In this document: positions 29,293 through 39,686 of the stretch, in pieces
Position numbering within the stretch: the first letter of the stretch is position 1
Layout of the letters: the number at the start of each line of letters is the position of its first letter
From: Paramicrobacterium chengjingii
GTDB taxonomy: Bacteria; Actinomycetota; Actinomycetes; Actinomycetales; Microbacteriaceae
Reading direction: 5' to 3'
Assembly (NCBI RefSeq): GCF_011751765.2
Contig: NZ_CP061169.1
Location: forward strand, 1,674,001 to 1,738,000
Length of the DNA: 64,000 nucleotides
Position numbers and translations under genes: made by a program
Notes under the pieces: model-generated
What the model saw: only the letters and a program-made list of their open reading frames with translations
Told to the model about the DNA's origin: nothing
The model's database searches: none

Positions 29293-31950
29293 TCAGGCCT
29301 TCACCGCGTCGACGACGCTCGCGAGGGCAGCCGGGATGGCTGTGACGTCTTGCCCTCCGCCCTGGGCGATGTCGTCTTTTCCGCCGCCTCCTCCGCCGAG
29401 CACGCCCGCAGCCGTCCGAATGATCTGCCCGGCATGCACGCCAGCGCTGCGCGCGGCCTGGTTTGTTGCGACGATGATGACCGGGCGCCCCTTGACGTTC
29501 GCGGCGAGTGCGACGACAGACGGCTCGGATCCGAGACGATCGCGCGTCGTCGTGACGAGCGTGCGCACGTCGTCAGCGGTGGCCACGTCGTTCAGAGCCT
29601 CTGCAACGACGCGTATCGAGCCGACGGTCTGTGCGCTGGCGAGAAGCTCAGGAACCCGTTGAGCTTGAGCACGGGACTCATACTCCTTGATCTTCTTCTC
29701 TGCCTGTTTGAGGCTTGTGACAAGATCGCTGATGCGCGAGGGCAACTGTTCTCGTGGGGTTTTCAACGAGGACGTGAGCTCGCGAACGATGGCCCGCTCC
29801 GCCGTGAGATCGTCGAACGCTTCGAGACCGACGAGAGATTCGACACGTCGATTCGTCGACCCGACTGATGACTCGTTCACGAGGTTGATCATGCCGATCT
29901 CCGCACTCGTTGATACGTGCGTTCCCGCGCAAAGCTCCCGAGACCACGGGCCCCCGATATCGACGACTCGCACGACATCGCCGTACTTCTCGCCGAACAG
30001 CGCCATCGCCCCCAGCGATTTTGCCTCATCGAGGGGCAGCTCGCGTGTGACGACTTCGAGATTGTCTCGAATCGCATTGTTGGAGATCTCTTCAATCTCT
30101 GTCAGCGTCTCGCGCGAGAGCGCCTGGTTCCACGAGAAGTCGAGACGAAGGTAGCCGGCCTTGTTGTATGAACCCGACTGGTGAGCGTTCGGACCGAGAA
30201 TCTGTCGAAGTGCGGCGTGAATCACGTGCGTGCCTGAGTGAGCCTGCCGTGCGCCGCGACGGTAACCGGCGTCAACAACGGTTGTCGCTCCTGCGTCAAC
30301 TGACACGACACCGCGCTTCACTTTCACAGTGTGGCTGATCAGGCCCTTCACGGGCTTCTGCACGTCGAGTACCTCGAGCTCATAGCCGTTTCCGACTATC
30401 GTTCCTTTGTCGGCATCCTGACCGCCGGACTCGGCGTAGAGCGTTGTCTCAGCAAGAATGACCTCAGCCGTCTGGCCCTGTGAGGCGCTTGTCACCGACA
30501 CGCCGTCGACGATGAGTCCGAGCACGCGTGATTCGGCAGTCATCTCGGTATACCCCAGAAACTGCGTTTCGCCATGGGCGCGGAAAGCACTGTATACGCT
30601 GAGATCGGCGACGTGCGACTTTTTGCTCTTCGCATCGGCTTTCGCGCGCTGCTTCTGCTGCGACATCAGAGAGTCAAACGCGTCGCGGTCGACAGTGAGC
30701 CCCGCCTCATCGGCGATCTCAAGCGTGAGATCGATGGGGAATCCGTAAGTGTCGTGCAGCAGGAACGCGGTGTCACCCGCGAGAACGTCCTTACCTGCCT
30801 TTTTCGATGAATCAACGGCGAGGTCGAGAATTGACGTGCCGCTTTCCAACGTATGCAGGAACGTGTCTTCCTCGCCGTATGCAGCTTGCGAGATACGATC
30901 GAAGTTCTGGGAGACTTCCGGGTAAGATGCGCTCATCGCGTCGCGTGAGACGGTGAACAGCTCGGGGAAACTGGGCCCGTCGACTCCAAGAAGTCGCATG
31001 GCTCGCACACTGCGTCGCAACAGTCGGCGCAGAATGTACCCGCGACCTTCATTCGACGGTGTGACGCCGTCGCTCATGAGCATGAGGGAGGAGCGAACGT
31101 GATCCGCGATCACGCGCATGCGCACGTCATCATCGTGGACTGCACCATAGCGGCGTCCAGATAGCTCCGAGGCCCGGTCGAGAACAGGGCGAACTTGGTC
31201 GATCTCGTACATGTTCTCGACGCCTTGCTTCAAGAACGCAACTCGCTCGAGCCCTAGCCCGGTGTCGATGTTCTTCGAGGGCAGTTCACCGACGATATCG
31301 AAATTCGTCTTGCTCGTGACGTTCTCGATCGCGTACTGCATGAACACGAGATTCCAGATCTCGACGTAGCGATCATCATCTGTTGCTGGCCCTCCGTCCG
31401 CGCCGTAGGCGGGGCCGCGATCGAAGAAGATCTCCGAACTCGGACCGGCAGGCCCTGGATGCCCCGTCGACCAGTAGTTCGTGTCTTTGTCGAGGCGTTG
31501 AATGCGCTCGTCTGGCAGCCCGGCAATGCGTTTCCACAAGGCAATGGCCTCGTCATCGTCTTTGTAGACGGTGACCCAGAGATCCTTCTCGTCAAAGCCA
31601 TACCCGCCACTGGACTCTGCCGACGTGAGAAGCTCCCATGCGTACCCAATGGCGCCTTCTTTGAAATAGTCGCCAAAGGAGAAGTTTCCGGTCATCTGGA
31701 AGAACGTTCCATGACGCGGTGTCTTGCCCACCTCTTCGATGTCGTTCGTTCTGATGCACTTCTGCACGCTCGTCGCCCGAGGGTACGGGGCGGGAATCAA
31801 TCCTGTGAGGTAGGGGATGAACGGAACCATGCCGGCGATCGTGAACATCACGGTCGGGTCCTCGCTCACGAGCGAGGCACTCGGCACGACCGTGTGTCCT
31901 CGCTCCCCAAAGTAATCAAGCCAGCGCTGACGAATCTCGGAAGTCTTCAT
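29293..31950 (-). CDS. alaS: Alanyl-tRNA synthetase
   Basis: Charges tRNA-Ala and edits Ser/Gly mischarging. I start at the ATG at 31950 (885 aa, normal length); the frame runs open to 32115, but that extension is in the shadow of the next gene and lacks conserved sequence. The class II catalytic core is N-terminal, the editing domain has HSGTHVIHAAL and ELCAGTHVS zinc ligands, and the C-Ala domain ends with a glycine-rich stretch before KDDIAQGGG. It heads the alaS-ruvX-mltG-aro series. Confidence 0.97.
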   Translation of the reverse strand: MKTSEIRQRWLDYFGERGHTVVPSASLVSEDPTVMFTIAGMVPFIPYLTGLIPAPYPRATSVQKCIRTNDIEEVGKTPRHGTFFQMTGNFSFGDYFKEGAIGYAWELLTSAESSGGYGFDEKDLWVTVYKDDDEAIALWKRIAGLPDERIQRLDKDTNYWSTGHPGPAGPSSEIFFDRGPAYGADGGPATDDDRYVEIWNLVFMQYAIENVTSKTNFDIVGELPSKNIDTGLGLERVAFLKQGVENMYEIDQVRPVLDRASELSGRRYGAVHDDDVRMRVIADHVRSSLMLMSDGVTPSNEGRGYILRRLLRRSVRAMRLLGVDGPSFPELFTVSRDAMSASYPEVSQNFDRISQAAYGEEDTFLHTLESGTSILDLAVDSSKKAGKDVLAGDTAFLLHDTYGFPIDLTLEIADEAGLTVDRDAFDSLMSQQKQRAKADAKSKKSHVADLSVYSAFRAHGETQFLGYTEMTAESRVLGLIVDGVSVTSASQGQTAEVILAETTLYAESGGQDADKGTIVGNGYELEVLDVQKPVKGLISHTVKVKRGVVSVDAGATTVVDAGYRRGARQAHSGTHVIHAALRQILGPNAHQSGSYNKAGYLRLDFSWNQALSRETLTEIEEISNNAIRDNLEVVTRELPLDEAKSLGAMALFGEKYGDVVRVVDIGGPWSRELCAGTHVSTSAEIGMINLVNESSVGSTNRRVESLVGLEAFDDLTAERAIVRELTSSLKTPREQLPSRISDLVTSLKQAEKKIKEYESRAQAQRVPELLASAQTVGSIRVVAEALNDVATADDVRTLVTTTRDRLGSEPSVVALAANVKGRPVIIVATNQAARSAGVHAGQIIRTAAGVLGGGGGGKDDIAQGGGQDVTAIPAALASVVDAVKA

Positions 31951-31984
31951 GTGTCCGTTCGTTCGTGAATGATGAAAATCGTGT

Positions 31985-32218
31985 TCACCGTTTGTTGAGG
32001 TCGTCGATCGCCGCTTCGGCATCTTCGACGAGTGAATCGATCGTCTCGCGTAGCTCAGCCTCGCGCTCACGGTACGCTTCGGCGACGGTGTCAGTGAACT
32101 CACGCATTTTTGCATCGACGTCGGCGAAGAACTCGCGGCCGCCTTGCGTCTGATTGACCTTGTGGGCCACGACGAATCCGGTCGCGACGCCCACGAGAAG
32201 CAACAGCAGGTTCTTCAT
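31985..32218 (-). CDS. Small membrane-anchored coiled-coil protein of unknown function
   Basis: A 77-residue protein with one N-terminal hydrophobic segment (about residues 3-17) and a highly charged helical remainder likely to form a coiled coil (REREAELRETIDSLVEDAEA). I use the ATG at 32218, which has GAGGAG 6 nt upstream, rather than the ATG at 32224, which almost touches it. It lies between rpsD and alaS, where actinobacteria often carry a DUF948-like or other small membrane protein. I cannot assign a function. Confidence 0.7.
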   Translation of the reverse strand: MKNLLLLLVGVATGFVVAHKVNQTQGGREFFADVDAKMREFTDTVAEAYREREAELRETIDSLVEDAEAAIDDLNKR

Positions 32219-32298
32219 CTTCATCTCCTCGTCGAATGTGCTGGGAAGTCCGGGATTATCCTACCCGTTGCACGTGAGCACACGGCGTGTGCGAAAAC

Positions 32299-32332
32299 AC
32301 AGGAGGGCCACGGCGAACCGTGACCCTCCTGT
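32299..32332 (-). terminator. Rho-independent terminator of rpsD
   Basis: A 15-bp stem, ACAGGAGGGTCACGG pairing with CCGTGGCCCTCCTGT apart from one wobble, and a four-base loop, 10 nt after the rpsD stop, followed on the minus strand by GTTTTCG. It should separate rpsD from the downstream small protein and alaS. Confidence 0.8.
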
Positions 32333-32342
32333 CGTGCTGATG

Positions 32343-32966
32343 TCAGCGAGCTGCGTAGTACTCAACGACGAGCTGGACTTCACAGGTCACGGGAATCTCG
32401 GCGCGCTTTGGAGAGCGCACGAGGCGTGCCTGCAGCTTGTCGAGCTCGACCTCGAGGTAACCCGGAACCTTCGGCAGAACCTCTGCGTGGCCACCGGCGG
32501 CCGCGACCTGAAAGAGGTCGCTTCCCTCGCTGCGGGTCTTGACGTGGATGAGCTGACCTTCCTTGACCCGGAAGGACGGGCGGTCGACGAGCTGGCCGTC
32601 GACAAGGATGTGACGGTGCACAACCATCTGGCGGGCCTGGGCGGTGCTGCGAGCGAGGCCGGCACGAAGAACGAGGGCGTCAAGGCGCGTCTCGAGGATC
32701 TCAACGAGGTTCTCACCCGTCAGGCCCTGGCGGCGACGAGCCTCTTCGAATGCGATCTTCAGCTGCTTTTCGCGAATGCCGTACTGTGCGCGGAGGCGCT
32801 GCTTCTCGCGAAGGCGAACCGCATAGTCGGAGTCGGCCTTGCGCTTGGTGCGGCCGTGCTCACCGGGAGCGTAGGGGCGCTTCTCCATGTAGCGGGCGGC
32901 CTTCGGAGTCAGGGCGACGCCGAGTGCGCGCGAGAGGCGCGTTTTGGAACGGGACGTGTTTGACAC
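32343..32966 (-). CDS. rpsD: 30S ribosomal protein S4
   Basis: Primary 16S rRNA-binding protein that nucleates 30S assembly. The 207-residue protein has the N-terminal S4 domain (RSKTRLSRALG; YMEKRPYAPGEHG) and an S4 RNA-binding domain with RLDALVLRAGLARSTAQARQ near residue 92. It stands alone, as in many actinobacteria, not in an rpsM-rpsK-rpoA cluster. GTG start at 32966 with AAAGGA upstream; the leader of ~150 nt before it could hold control elements that I could not identify. Confidence 0.96.
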   Translation of the reverse strand: MSNTSRSKTRLSRALGVALTPKAARYMEKRPYAPGEHGRTKRKADSDYAVRLREKQRLRAQYGIREKQLKIAFEEARRRQGLTGENLVEILETRLDALVLRAGLARSTAQARQMVVHRHILVDGQLVDRPSFRVKEGQLIHVKTRSEGSDLFQVAAAGGHAEVLPKVPGYLEVELDKLQARLVRSPKRAEIPVTCEVQLVVEYYAAR

Positions 32967-33126
32967 GGTGTCCTTTCAATATGAATTCTCTAACAGTGCT
33001 TTGCGAGCACGCGCGAGCGTGCGGCAGGGCAGAGGGATTGACCAGGGACGCTCGGCTACAGAACGCAATCCGTCAAGTCAGGTGAGGACGCAGCCGCACG
33101 CACTCACCAGCTTTAGGCCAAAGGAT

Positions 33127-33132
33127 ATCTTA
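33127..33132 (-). promoter_or_regulatory. Possible -10 element for rpsD
   Basis: TAAGAT on the minus strand matches five of six bases of TATAAT and lies just after the rarA stop, about 160 bp upstream of the rpsD start. No convincing -35 is seen, so this is tentative. Confidence 0.25.
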
Positions 33133-33142
33133 GCACGCGGGA

Positions 33143-34474
33143 TCAGGAACGCGTTCCCCGGATGATGCGCAGAAGCTTCGTGAGCCGCGAGGACACATCT
33201 CTTTCGTTGCCGTGCTGCGTTGGGCGATAGTACTGCCGATCGGCGAGCTCATCTGGAAGATATTGCTGCGACGCGACTCCGAGCTCTGAATCATGGGGGT
33301 ACACGTAGCCTTTGCCATGTCCGAGGCGCTTGGCACCAGGGTAATGAGCGTCACGCAAGTGAAGAGGGACGCGGCCGATGCGACCGTTTCTGACGTCAGC
33401 GATCGCCTCGTCAATTCCGACATTCGCAGAATTCGATTTTGCTGCCGTCGCGAGATAGACAACGGCTTCGGCCAGTGGGATGCGCCCCTCTGGCATACCG
33501 ATGAACTGCACAGCATGCGCTGCTGAGACAGCGACCTGCAGTGCCTGCGGGTCTGCCATGCCGACGTCTTCCGACGCGGAGATCACGATGCGCCGGGCAA
33601 TGAAGCGTGGGTCTTCACCCGCCTCGATCATTCGCGCGAGGTAATGCAACGCGGCATCCGGGTCTGAACCTCTGATCGACTTGATGAATGCGCTGATGAC
33701 GTCGTAATGCTCATCACCGTTCTTGTCGTAACGCAGCAGGGCACGATCCACGGCCTGAGCAACGACCTCGGGCGTGATCACAGGTGAATCCGATTCGGCA
33801 GACGCCGAGACGGCCGCTGCCTCTAGAGCGGTGAGGGCGCGGCGAGCATCGCCTGACGCGAGTCGGATGATTGCGTCTCGAGCCTCGTCGTTGAGAGCTA
33901 CCCGGTCACCAAGCCCTCGTTCATCGTGAACCGCGCGGTCGACGAGCTCACCCAGATCATCGTCGCTGAGCTGCTGAAGTGTGAGCAGCAGAGAACGGGA
34001 GAGAAGCGGAGAGATTACCGAGAATGACGGATTCTCCGTCGTTGCGGCAACGAGGATCACCCAGCCGTTCTCGACGCCGGGGAGAAGTGCATCCTGCTGC
34101 GCCTTCGTGAAGCGGTGAATCTCATCGAGAAAGAGCACGGTTGACAAGCCATAGAGGTCTCTACTGTTCAGTGCCTCCTCCATGACCCGTCGAACATCTT
34201 TCACGCCCGCTGTGACGGCCGAGAGTTCAACGAACCGCCGGCCAGACGAATTGGCGATGGATTGGGCGATCGTCGTCTTCCCTGTTCCGGGAGGTCCCCA
34301 GAGAATAAGCGAAACAGAGCCCGTCGTCCCCCCGGAGTCGCCCGCGAGCGCCACGAGCGGAGAACCGGGCGTGAGCAGGTGCTTCTGGCCTGCAACCTCG
34401 TCGAGGCTACGCGGGCGCATGCGCACGGCAAGCGGTACGTTCGACTGCTGATACGCCGTGCCGGTGTTCGCCAT
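33143..34474 (-). CDS. rarA: Replication-associated recombination protein RarA (MgsA family AAA+ ATPase)
   Basis: A RuvB/RFC-like AAA+ ATPase acting at stalled replication forks. The 443-residue protein has [20 protein letters not shown] at the N-terminus, Walker [17 protein letters not shown] near residue 60, Walker [17 protein letters not shown] near 113 and sensor/arginine regions, then the C-terminal tetramerisation domain ([20 protein letters not shown]). ATG at 34474. It faces away from the cyclophilin gene, with 153 bp between the two starts. Confidence 0.93.
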   Translation of the reverse strand: MANTGTAYQQSNVPLAVRMRPRSLDEVAGQKHLLTPGSPLVALAGDSGGTTGSVSLILWGPPGTGKTTIAQSIANSSGRRFVELSAVTAGVKDVRRVMEEALNSRDLYGLSTVLFLDEIHRFTKAQQDALLPGVENGWVILVAATTENPSFSVISPLLSRSLLLTLQQLSDDDLGELVDRAVHDERGLGDRVALNDEARDAIIRLASGDARRALTALEAAAVSASAESDSPVITPEVVAQAVDRALLRYDKNGDEHYDVISAFIKSIRGSDPDAALHYLARMIEAGEDPRFIARRIVISASEDVGMADPQALQVAVSAAHAVQFIGMPEGRIPLAEAVVYLATAAKSNSANVGIDEAIADVRNGRIGRVPLHLRDAHYPGAKRLGHGKGYVYPHDSELGVASQQYLPDELADRQYYRPTQHGNERDVSSRLTKLLRIIRGTRS

Positions 34475-34627
34475 GCCGACAGGTTATCGGCTGCACCTGA
34501 CAGCCGAGACGGTAGGCTGTGCACCGCGCGACCGCTCCCGGCGTAAAGTTCTTCTGGGTAACGTCGCGGTTTCACACGCGGCTCCCTATCGCACACCCAG
34601 GCTTCGGCCATCACGTTGGAGGAATCT

Positions 34628-35407
34628 GTGGCCCCTAGCAAATACGACGAGAAGAAGGCGCGGCTCGAGCGCAACCGACTCCGAGCCTTCCAAGCACGGC
34701 AGAGCGTGCACGATCACCGCCGTAAGCGTCGCATTCGCGACAACTGGATCGCGGGAATCCTCGTGGTGCTTGTGGCCGTCGGCGCGAGCTTCGCGCAAGT
34801 CTTCTACTTCTCGGAGGGTCCAGGCAATCCCGAGGCGGGCGCCACGCCGTCGCCGACAGCATCCGCCTCGCAGTATTCGAAACCGGATGCGTCACTCGCC
34901 GAAGACCGCGAGTGGACGGGCCAGATGACGATCAACGACATTCCTCTGGGAATCACTCTTGACGGCGCTGCCGCTCCGATGGGGGTGTCGAACCTCGTCT
35001 ACCTGAGCCAGGAAGGGTTCTATAAGGGACTCAGCTGCCACCGATTGACCACCACCGAAGGATTCGGTGTGCTGCAGTGCGGTGACCCTAACGGCGACGG
35101 CAGCGGTGGACCAGGATACTCATGGGGGCCGATCGAGAATGCTCCGAAAGATGACTTCTACCCCGCCGGTACGATTGCAATGGCCCGACAGGGCAACAAC
35201 GGCGACAGCATGGGGAGTCAGTTCTTCATCGTCTACGAGGACACCACCATCCCCTCTGACGAGGCTGGTGGCTACACTGTGCTCGGCTCGATCACCAGCG
35301 GACTCGACGAACTGAAGAAGGCTGTTGTCGACGAGGGCACTGGGGACGGATCGGCCGACGGTCCGCCCGCCGTCGACACTGTCATCAACGGCATAACGGT
35401 TAAGTAG
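34628..35407 (+). CDS. Membrane-anchored cyclophilin-type peptidyl-prolyl isomerase
   Basis: Probably a foldase acting at the outer face of the membrane. The 259-residue protein has a basic cytoplasmic N-terminus, a transmembrane helix (~residues 40-60), a Thr/Ser/Pro-rich linker and a cyclophilin domain (~90-259) with GSQFFIVYEDT and a disulfide-capable CHRLTTTEGFGVLQCG. I take GTG at 34628, 4 nt after GGAGGA, over a TTG at 34616. Some usual active-site residues are replaced (GFGVLQCGDP where FMIQGGDP is common), so catalytic strength is uncertain. Confidence 0.9.
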   Translation: MAPSKYDEKKARLERNRLRAFQARQSVHDHRRKRRIRDNWIAGILVVLVAVGASFAQVFYFSEGPGNPEAGATPSPTASASQYSKPDASLAEDREWTGQMTINDIPLGITLDGAAAPMGVSNLVYLSQEGFYKGLSCHRLTTTEGFGVLQCGDPNGDGSGGPGYSWGPIENAPKDDFYPAGTIAMARQGNNGDSMGSQFFIVYEDTTIPSDEAGGYTVLGSITSGLDELKKAVVDEGTGDGSADGPPAVDTVINGITVK

Positions 35408-35431
35408 AGACCGCCCCTGTTGGCCAACCCG

Positions 35432-35437
35432 CATAAT
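35432..35437 (+). promoter_or_regulatory. Possible -10 element for the DUF349 gene
   Basis: CATAAT matches five of six -10 bases, about 64 bp upstream of the GTG start and after the cyclophilin stop. No good -35 is visible. Tentative. Confidence 0.3.
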
Positions 35438-35500
35438 AGGCTGAGAACTCAGTCCCGCACGACCGTGAGCGCGGTCAGGATCACAAGTAGGTAGAGGCAC

Positions 35501-36730
35501 GTGGCAGAGACACAAGAACAACCGTGGGGTCGCGCAGACGAGACTGGAACGGTGTTCGTCCGCGAAGGCGACGAGTGGCGTGAAGTCGGTCAGTTTCCCG
35601 ACGGAACGCCAGACGAAGCACTCGCGTATTTTGAGCGCAAGTTCACCGATCTTGCCGGTCAGGTGAACTTGCTCGAACAACGAGCAAAGCGCGGAGCTCC
35701 AGCGAAAGACATCGCCAAGGCCGTAGAAAACCTGACAGAGAACTTGCGGGAGCCAAGCGCCGTTGGCGATATCGAATCGCTGCGCTCGCGGGTCGCCGCA
35801 CTCGATACGACGGTCGACGAGCTGAACGAACAGCAGCAGGCACAGGCGGAAGAAGCTCAGAAAGATGCCATCGCCCAGCGCGAGACCATCGTCACCGAGA
35901 TCGAGGCTCTCGCCGCGATCGACCCTTCACGTGTTCAGTGGAAGCAGATGACCGGGCAGGTGAACGACCTTTTCGCCCAATGGCAGTCGCACCAGCAGGA
36001 TGGCCCTCGCCTGCCGAAGGCACAGGCAAATGCGCTGTGGAAGAGATTCCGCACAGCTCGCAGCACGATCGAACAGGAACGCCGCGCATTTTTTGCGGAT
36101 CTCGATGCGCAGCACCGCGATGTGAAGGCGCGCAAACAGGAGCTGATCGAGCAGGCCCAGGCGCTTGTGCCGCGCGGAATCGACGGAGTACCGGGGTATC
36201 GGAGATTGCTTGACGACTGGAAACGTGCAGGTCGAGCCGGTAAGAAGCAGGACGATGCACTCTGGGCTCGGTTCAAGGCGGCCGGCGATGAGATTTATGC
36301 GGCCAAGGCTGCGGTTGACGCGCGTGACGATGCCGAGTATCGGGAGAACTACGAGAAGAAGCTCGAGCTGCTCGAGGAAGCCGAGCCGCTGCTCTCAGAG
36401 AAAGACCTCGACAAGGCGAAGTCTCAGCTGCTCAGCGTTCAGCGTCGTTGGGAAGAGATCGGTCGGGTTCCTCGCGACAAGGTAAAGACCGTGGAAGATC
36501 GGCTGCGTCGCGTCGAGCAGTCTGTGCGAAAGCTCGACGACGAGCACTGGCGAAAGAACAATCCAGAGACGAAGGCTCGTACCGAGGGATTGGCTTCCCA
36601 GCTTCACGACTCCATCGCGAAGTTGGAGTCTGAGCTCGCGGATGCCGAGACGAAGGGCGACCGAAAGCGCATCGACGAGGCAAACGAAGCGTTGCGCACT
36701 CAGCGGCAGTGGCTTAACGCGATCGGCTGA
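35501..36730 (+). CDS. DUF349 domain coiled-coil protein
   Basis: A 409-residue, highly charged, almost wholly helical protein with repeated DUF349-type units (for example WKQMTGQVNDLFAQWQ near residue 145 and LLDDWKRAGRAGKKQDDALW near 235). It has no signal peptide or membrane segment, so it is cytoplasmic. The family is widespread in actinobacteria next to rel, as here, but its function is not established to my knowledge. Start GTG at 35501. Confidence 0.88.
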   Translation: MAETQEQPWGRADETGTVFVREGDEWREVGQFPDGTPDEALAYFERKFTDLAGQVNLLEQRAKRGAPAKDIAKAVENLTENLREPSAVGDIESLRSRVAALDTTVDELNEQQQAQAEEAQKDAIAQRETIVTEIEALAAIDPSRVQWKQMTGQVNDLFAQWQSHQQDGPRLPKAQANALWKRFRTARSTIEQERRAFFADLDAQHRDVKARKQELIEQAQALVPRGIDGVPGYRRLLDDWKRAGRAGKKQDDALWARFKAAGDEIYAAKAAVDARDDAEYRENYEKKLELLEEAEPLLSEKDLDKAKSQLLSVQRRWEEIGRVPRDKVKTVEDRLRRVEQSVRKLDDEHWRKNNPETKARTEGLASQLHDSIAKLESELADAETKGDRKRIDEANEALRTQRQWLNAIG

Positions 36731-36817
36731 CCGTCCACAGGTGAATGCCTGTTCGACGTTCTCCACAGTGATTGGTGAGCTCGCTGCGGAGATGCTCCCG
36801 TCGGCAACGATGGGGGC

Positions 36818-37393
36818 ATGTCCCGTTTAATTCCCCCGGTTTTGCGCTCCACGGATCTGCCGCTTGCCGTGTTGAGCGCCGCGCGCCTCGATGGAGTGCT
36901 CTGGGGCATCCATGATGGCTTCTGCCCTGTTGATGAACCCGACCGCCCAGAGTTGAGAGTTCTCGCCCTCTCCTCCGTTGTGCAGCCGCACGACGTCATT
37001 GTGGGACGAACGGCCGCCTGGGTGCACGGTGCTGGCACCCGGGTGATCGGGCCCGTCGAAGTCTGTTCGCGAGCACGCCCACTGGGGGCATGGAGAACAG
37101 GCACTCGTTATCGCGAGATTGCGCTCGACGAGTCTGATCTCATTCAGCTTGCTCCGTTCACTCCCTACGTGACAACTCGAGCTCGCTCAATCAGCGACAT
37201 TGCTGTCGACTCACTGCGCACGATTCATGACAGCGAGCTTGTGCTCGCTCTGAGCGGTGGAGACGCGGCAACAGTCCGCGCACACGCTGGTGATCTCGCC
37301 GCAGCACGTCGCAGACCGAGGAAAGCTGCCGGACTTGAATTTCTCGACGCAGTCGTGGCGGAAGCTACACGGCGCGGTACGTCGTGTCTGTAG
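36818..37393 (+). CDS. Conserved hypothetical protein, AbiEi antitoxin-like
   Basis: A 191-residue soluble protein. The segment HDVIVGRTAAWVHGAG near residue 68 and the general layout resemble the C-terminal part of AbiEi-type proteins, but no winged-helix DNA-binding domain and no AbiEii toxin partner are visible. It ends 3 bp before the convergent rel stop. A defence role is not supported; I treat it as a conserved unknown encoded beside the DUF349 gene. The ATG at 36818 is the only reasonable start. Confidence 0.7.
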   Translation: MSRLIPPVLRSTDLPLAVLSAARLDGVLWGIHDGFCPVDEPDRPELRVLALSSVVQPHDVIVGRTAAWVHGAGTRVIGPVEVCSRARPLGAWRTGTRYREIALDESDLIQLAPFTPYVTTRARSISDIAVDSLRTIHDSELVLALSGGDAATVRAHAGDLAAARRRPRKAAGLEFLDAVVAEATRRGTSCL

Positions 37394-37396
37394 CGG

Positions 37397-39640
37397 TCAG
37401 CCTCCGTTGACCCGATAGACGTCGTACACGGCGTCTACACGTCGTACAGCGTTCAGCACGCGTTCGAGATGAGTGGTGTCACCCATCTCGAAAACAAACC
37501 GACTGATGGCCAGTCGTGCGTTCGACGTCGTCACCGTAGCCGAAAGAATATTCACGTGATGTTCGCTGAGCACCTGCGTAATATCGGAGAGCAACGCAGC
37601 CCGATCGAGTGCTTCCACTTGGATGTTCACGAGGAACAATCCTTTCGATGTCGGCGCCCACTCGACATCGATCATGCGTTCAGGCTCCTGCTCAAGTGAT
37701 TGAACATTGTGACAGTCAGAACGATGCACCGAGACCCCGGAGCCGCGGGTGATGAAGCCGACGATCTCATCCCCTGGAACCGGAGTGCAGCATTTTGCAA
37801 GCTTGACGAGAATATCGGGTGCGCCCCGAACGAGAACTCCCGATTCGCTGTTCGCAGCGCGACTTCGGGGGCGTCCGCGCACCGGCATGTCGACGACCGT
37901 GTGCTCAGACTCCGCGTCACCCTGGACAATTGCGGCGACCTTCTCAAGCACCGATTGCGTGGACACGTGGCCCTCACCGACGGCGGCGTACAACGCCGAG
38001 ACGTCGTTGTAGTGGAGTTGCGAGACTACTTCGTTAAGCGAGTCCAGCTGCTGCAGCGGAAGGTTTTGCTTTCGGAAAGCGCGCGCAATGGCATCCTTAC
38101 CTTGTTCGATCGCTTCGTCTCTGCGCTCCTTGGTGAACCACTGTCGAATCTTGCTCCGCGCGCGGGGACTCTTGACGAACCCGAGCCAATCCTGGCTGGG
38201 ACCCGAATCGGGGTTCTTCGAGGTAAAGACCTCAACCACGTCTCCGCTCCCCAAGGCGGTTTCCAACGGAACGAGACGTCCATTGACGCGGGCGCCCATG
38301 GTGCGGTGCCCGACCTCCGTGTGCACCGCATAGGCGAAGTCGACGGGTGTAGCGCCCGAAGGAAGCCCGATCACGCGGCCCTTCGGCGTAAACACATACA
38401 CTTCCTTGGCACCGATCTCGAAACGCAGAGAATCGAGAAACTCGCTCGGATCAGCCGTCTCAGCCTGCCAATCAGAAATGTGGGCGAGCCAGGCGAGATC
38501 AGTGTCGGACGACGGACCCGACGCCTTCCCACCATTCATCCGTTCCTTGTATTTCCAATGAGCGGCAACACCATATTCTGCATGCTGATGCATTTCGTGC
38601 GTGCGAATCTGAATCTCGACAGACTTTCCCTCGGGGCCGATGACTGTCGTGTGCAGTGACTGATACAGATTGAACTTGGGAGTGGCGATGTAGTCTTTGA
38701 ACCGCCCGGGAATCGGCGTCCAACGGGCGTGGATCGCGCCGAGCACCGCATAGCAGTCGCGCACGGAGTTGACGAGCACGCGGATTCCGACGAGGTCGTA
38801 GATGTCATCGAAATCGCGACCCCGCACGATCATCTTCTGGTAAATCGAGTAATACTGCTTCGGCCGGCCAACGACCTTGCCGCGAATCTTCTGGGCCTTG
38901 AGATCGTCATTGATCGCATCGATGACCATTTGAATGAAGTGCTCGCGCTGAGGAGTCCGTTGCTTGACAAGGCTCTCGATCTCGGCATAGATCTTAGGCT
39001 GGAGCACGGCGAATGAGAGGTCTTCAAGTTCCCATTTGATGGCCTGGATACCGAGCCGGTGCGCGAGAGGAGCGTAGATCTCGAGAGTCTCCGTCGCCTT
39101 CTTTGCTGCCTTCTCCGGAGGCATGAAGCCCCAGGTTCGCGCATTATGCAGACGATCTGCGAGCTTGATGATCAGCACACGAATGTCTTTCGACATTGCA
39201 ACGATCATCTTGCGAACGGTCTCGGCCTGGGCGGCCTCGCCGTACTTGACTTTGTCGAGTTTCGTGACGCCATCGACGAGCATGGCGATCTCGTCGCCGA
39301 AATCGGCTCTCAGCTCATCGAGCGTGTATTCCGTATCTTCTACAGTGTCGTGCAGCAGCGCAGCGGCGATCGTTTTCGAACCGATTCCGAGATCGGCGAG
39401 AATCTGGGCGACCGCCACCGGGTGCGTGATGTACGGCTCGCCACTTCGCCTCTTCTGCTCTCGGTGTGCCTTTTCTGCGACGGTGTATGCACGTTCGATG
39501 ACGGAGACGTCCGCCTTCGGCTGGTGCATGCGGACAGTGCGGATGAGTCGATCGACAGCGCCGACAGGCTGGGCTCGGGAAAAAATGCGTGGCACGAGCC
39601 TCCGCAGAGAAGCGGATTGCGTCGACGTGGATTCTGTCAT
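37397..39640 (-). CDS. relA: Bifunctional (p)ppGpp synthetase/hydrolase Rel
   Basis: Makes and degrades (p)ppGpp for the stringent response. The 747-residue protein has an HD hydrolase domain with LLHDTVED near residue 97, a synthetase domain with [20 protein letters not shown], then TGS ([20 protein letters not shown]), helical/zinc-finger ([18 protein letters not shown]) and ACT domains. The RFKD motif (RxKD type) and intact HD indicate the long bifunctional enzyme rather than synthetase-only RelA. Symbol rel is also used. No apt gene lies between secF and rel, unlike in mycobacteria. Confidence 0.96.
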   Translation of the reverse strand: MTESTSTQSASLRRLVPRIFSRAQPVGAVDRLIRTVRMHQPKADVSVIERAYTVAEKAHREQKRRSGEPYITHPVAVAQILADLGIGSKTIAAALLHDTVEDTEYTLDELRADFGDEIAMLVDGVTKLDKVKYGEAAQAETVRKMIVAMSKDIRVLIIKLADRLHNARTWGFMPPEKAAKKATETLEIYAPLAHRLGIQAIKWELEDLSFAVLQPKIYAEIESLVKQRTPQREHFIQMVIDAINDDLKAQKIRGKVVGRPKQYYSIYQKMIVRGRDFDDIYDLVGIRVLVNSVRDCYAVLGAIHARWTPIPGRFKDYIATPKFNLYQSLHTTVIGPEGKSVEIQIRTHEMHQHAEYGVAAHWKYKERMNGGKASGPSSDTDLAWLAHISDWQAETADPSEFLDSLRFEIGAKEVYVFTPKGRVIGLPSGATPVDFAYAVHTEVGHRTMGARVNGRLVPLETALGSGDVVEVFTSKNPDSGPSQDWLGFVKSPRARSKIRQWFTKERRDEAIEQGKDAIARAFRKQNLPLQQLDSLNEVVSQLHYNDVSALYAAVGEGHVSTQSVLEKVAAIVQGDAESEHTVVDMPVRGRPRSRAANSESGVLVRGAPDILVKLAKCCTPVPGDEIVGFITRGSGVSVHRSDCHNVQSLEQEPERMIDVEWAPTSKGLFLVNIQVEALDRAALLSDITQVLSEHHVNILSATVTTSNARLAISRFVFEMGDTTHLERVLNAVRRVDAVYDVYRVNGG

Positions 39641-39686
39641 CGCGGATCACCCCCTTGAACTTTCAAGGATACTGCCCAGCCGCGTG

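Noticed and set aside
29336..29868. Plus-strand open frames antisense to ruvX and alaS
   Set aside because: Fully overlapped by strongly conserved genes; low-complexity Ser/Arg-rich translations typical of antisense shadows.
37394..37396. Terminator between the AbiEi-like gene and rel
   Set aside because: The convergent stops are 3 bp apart and no hairpin with a T-run could be seen nearby.
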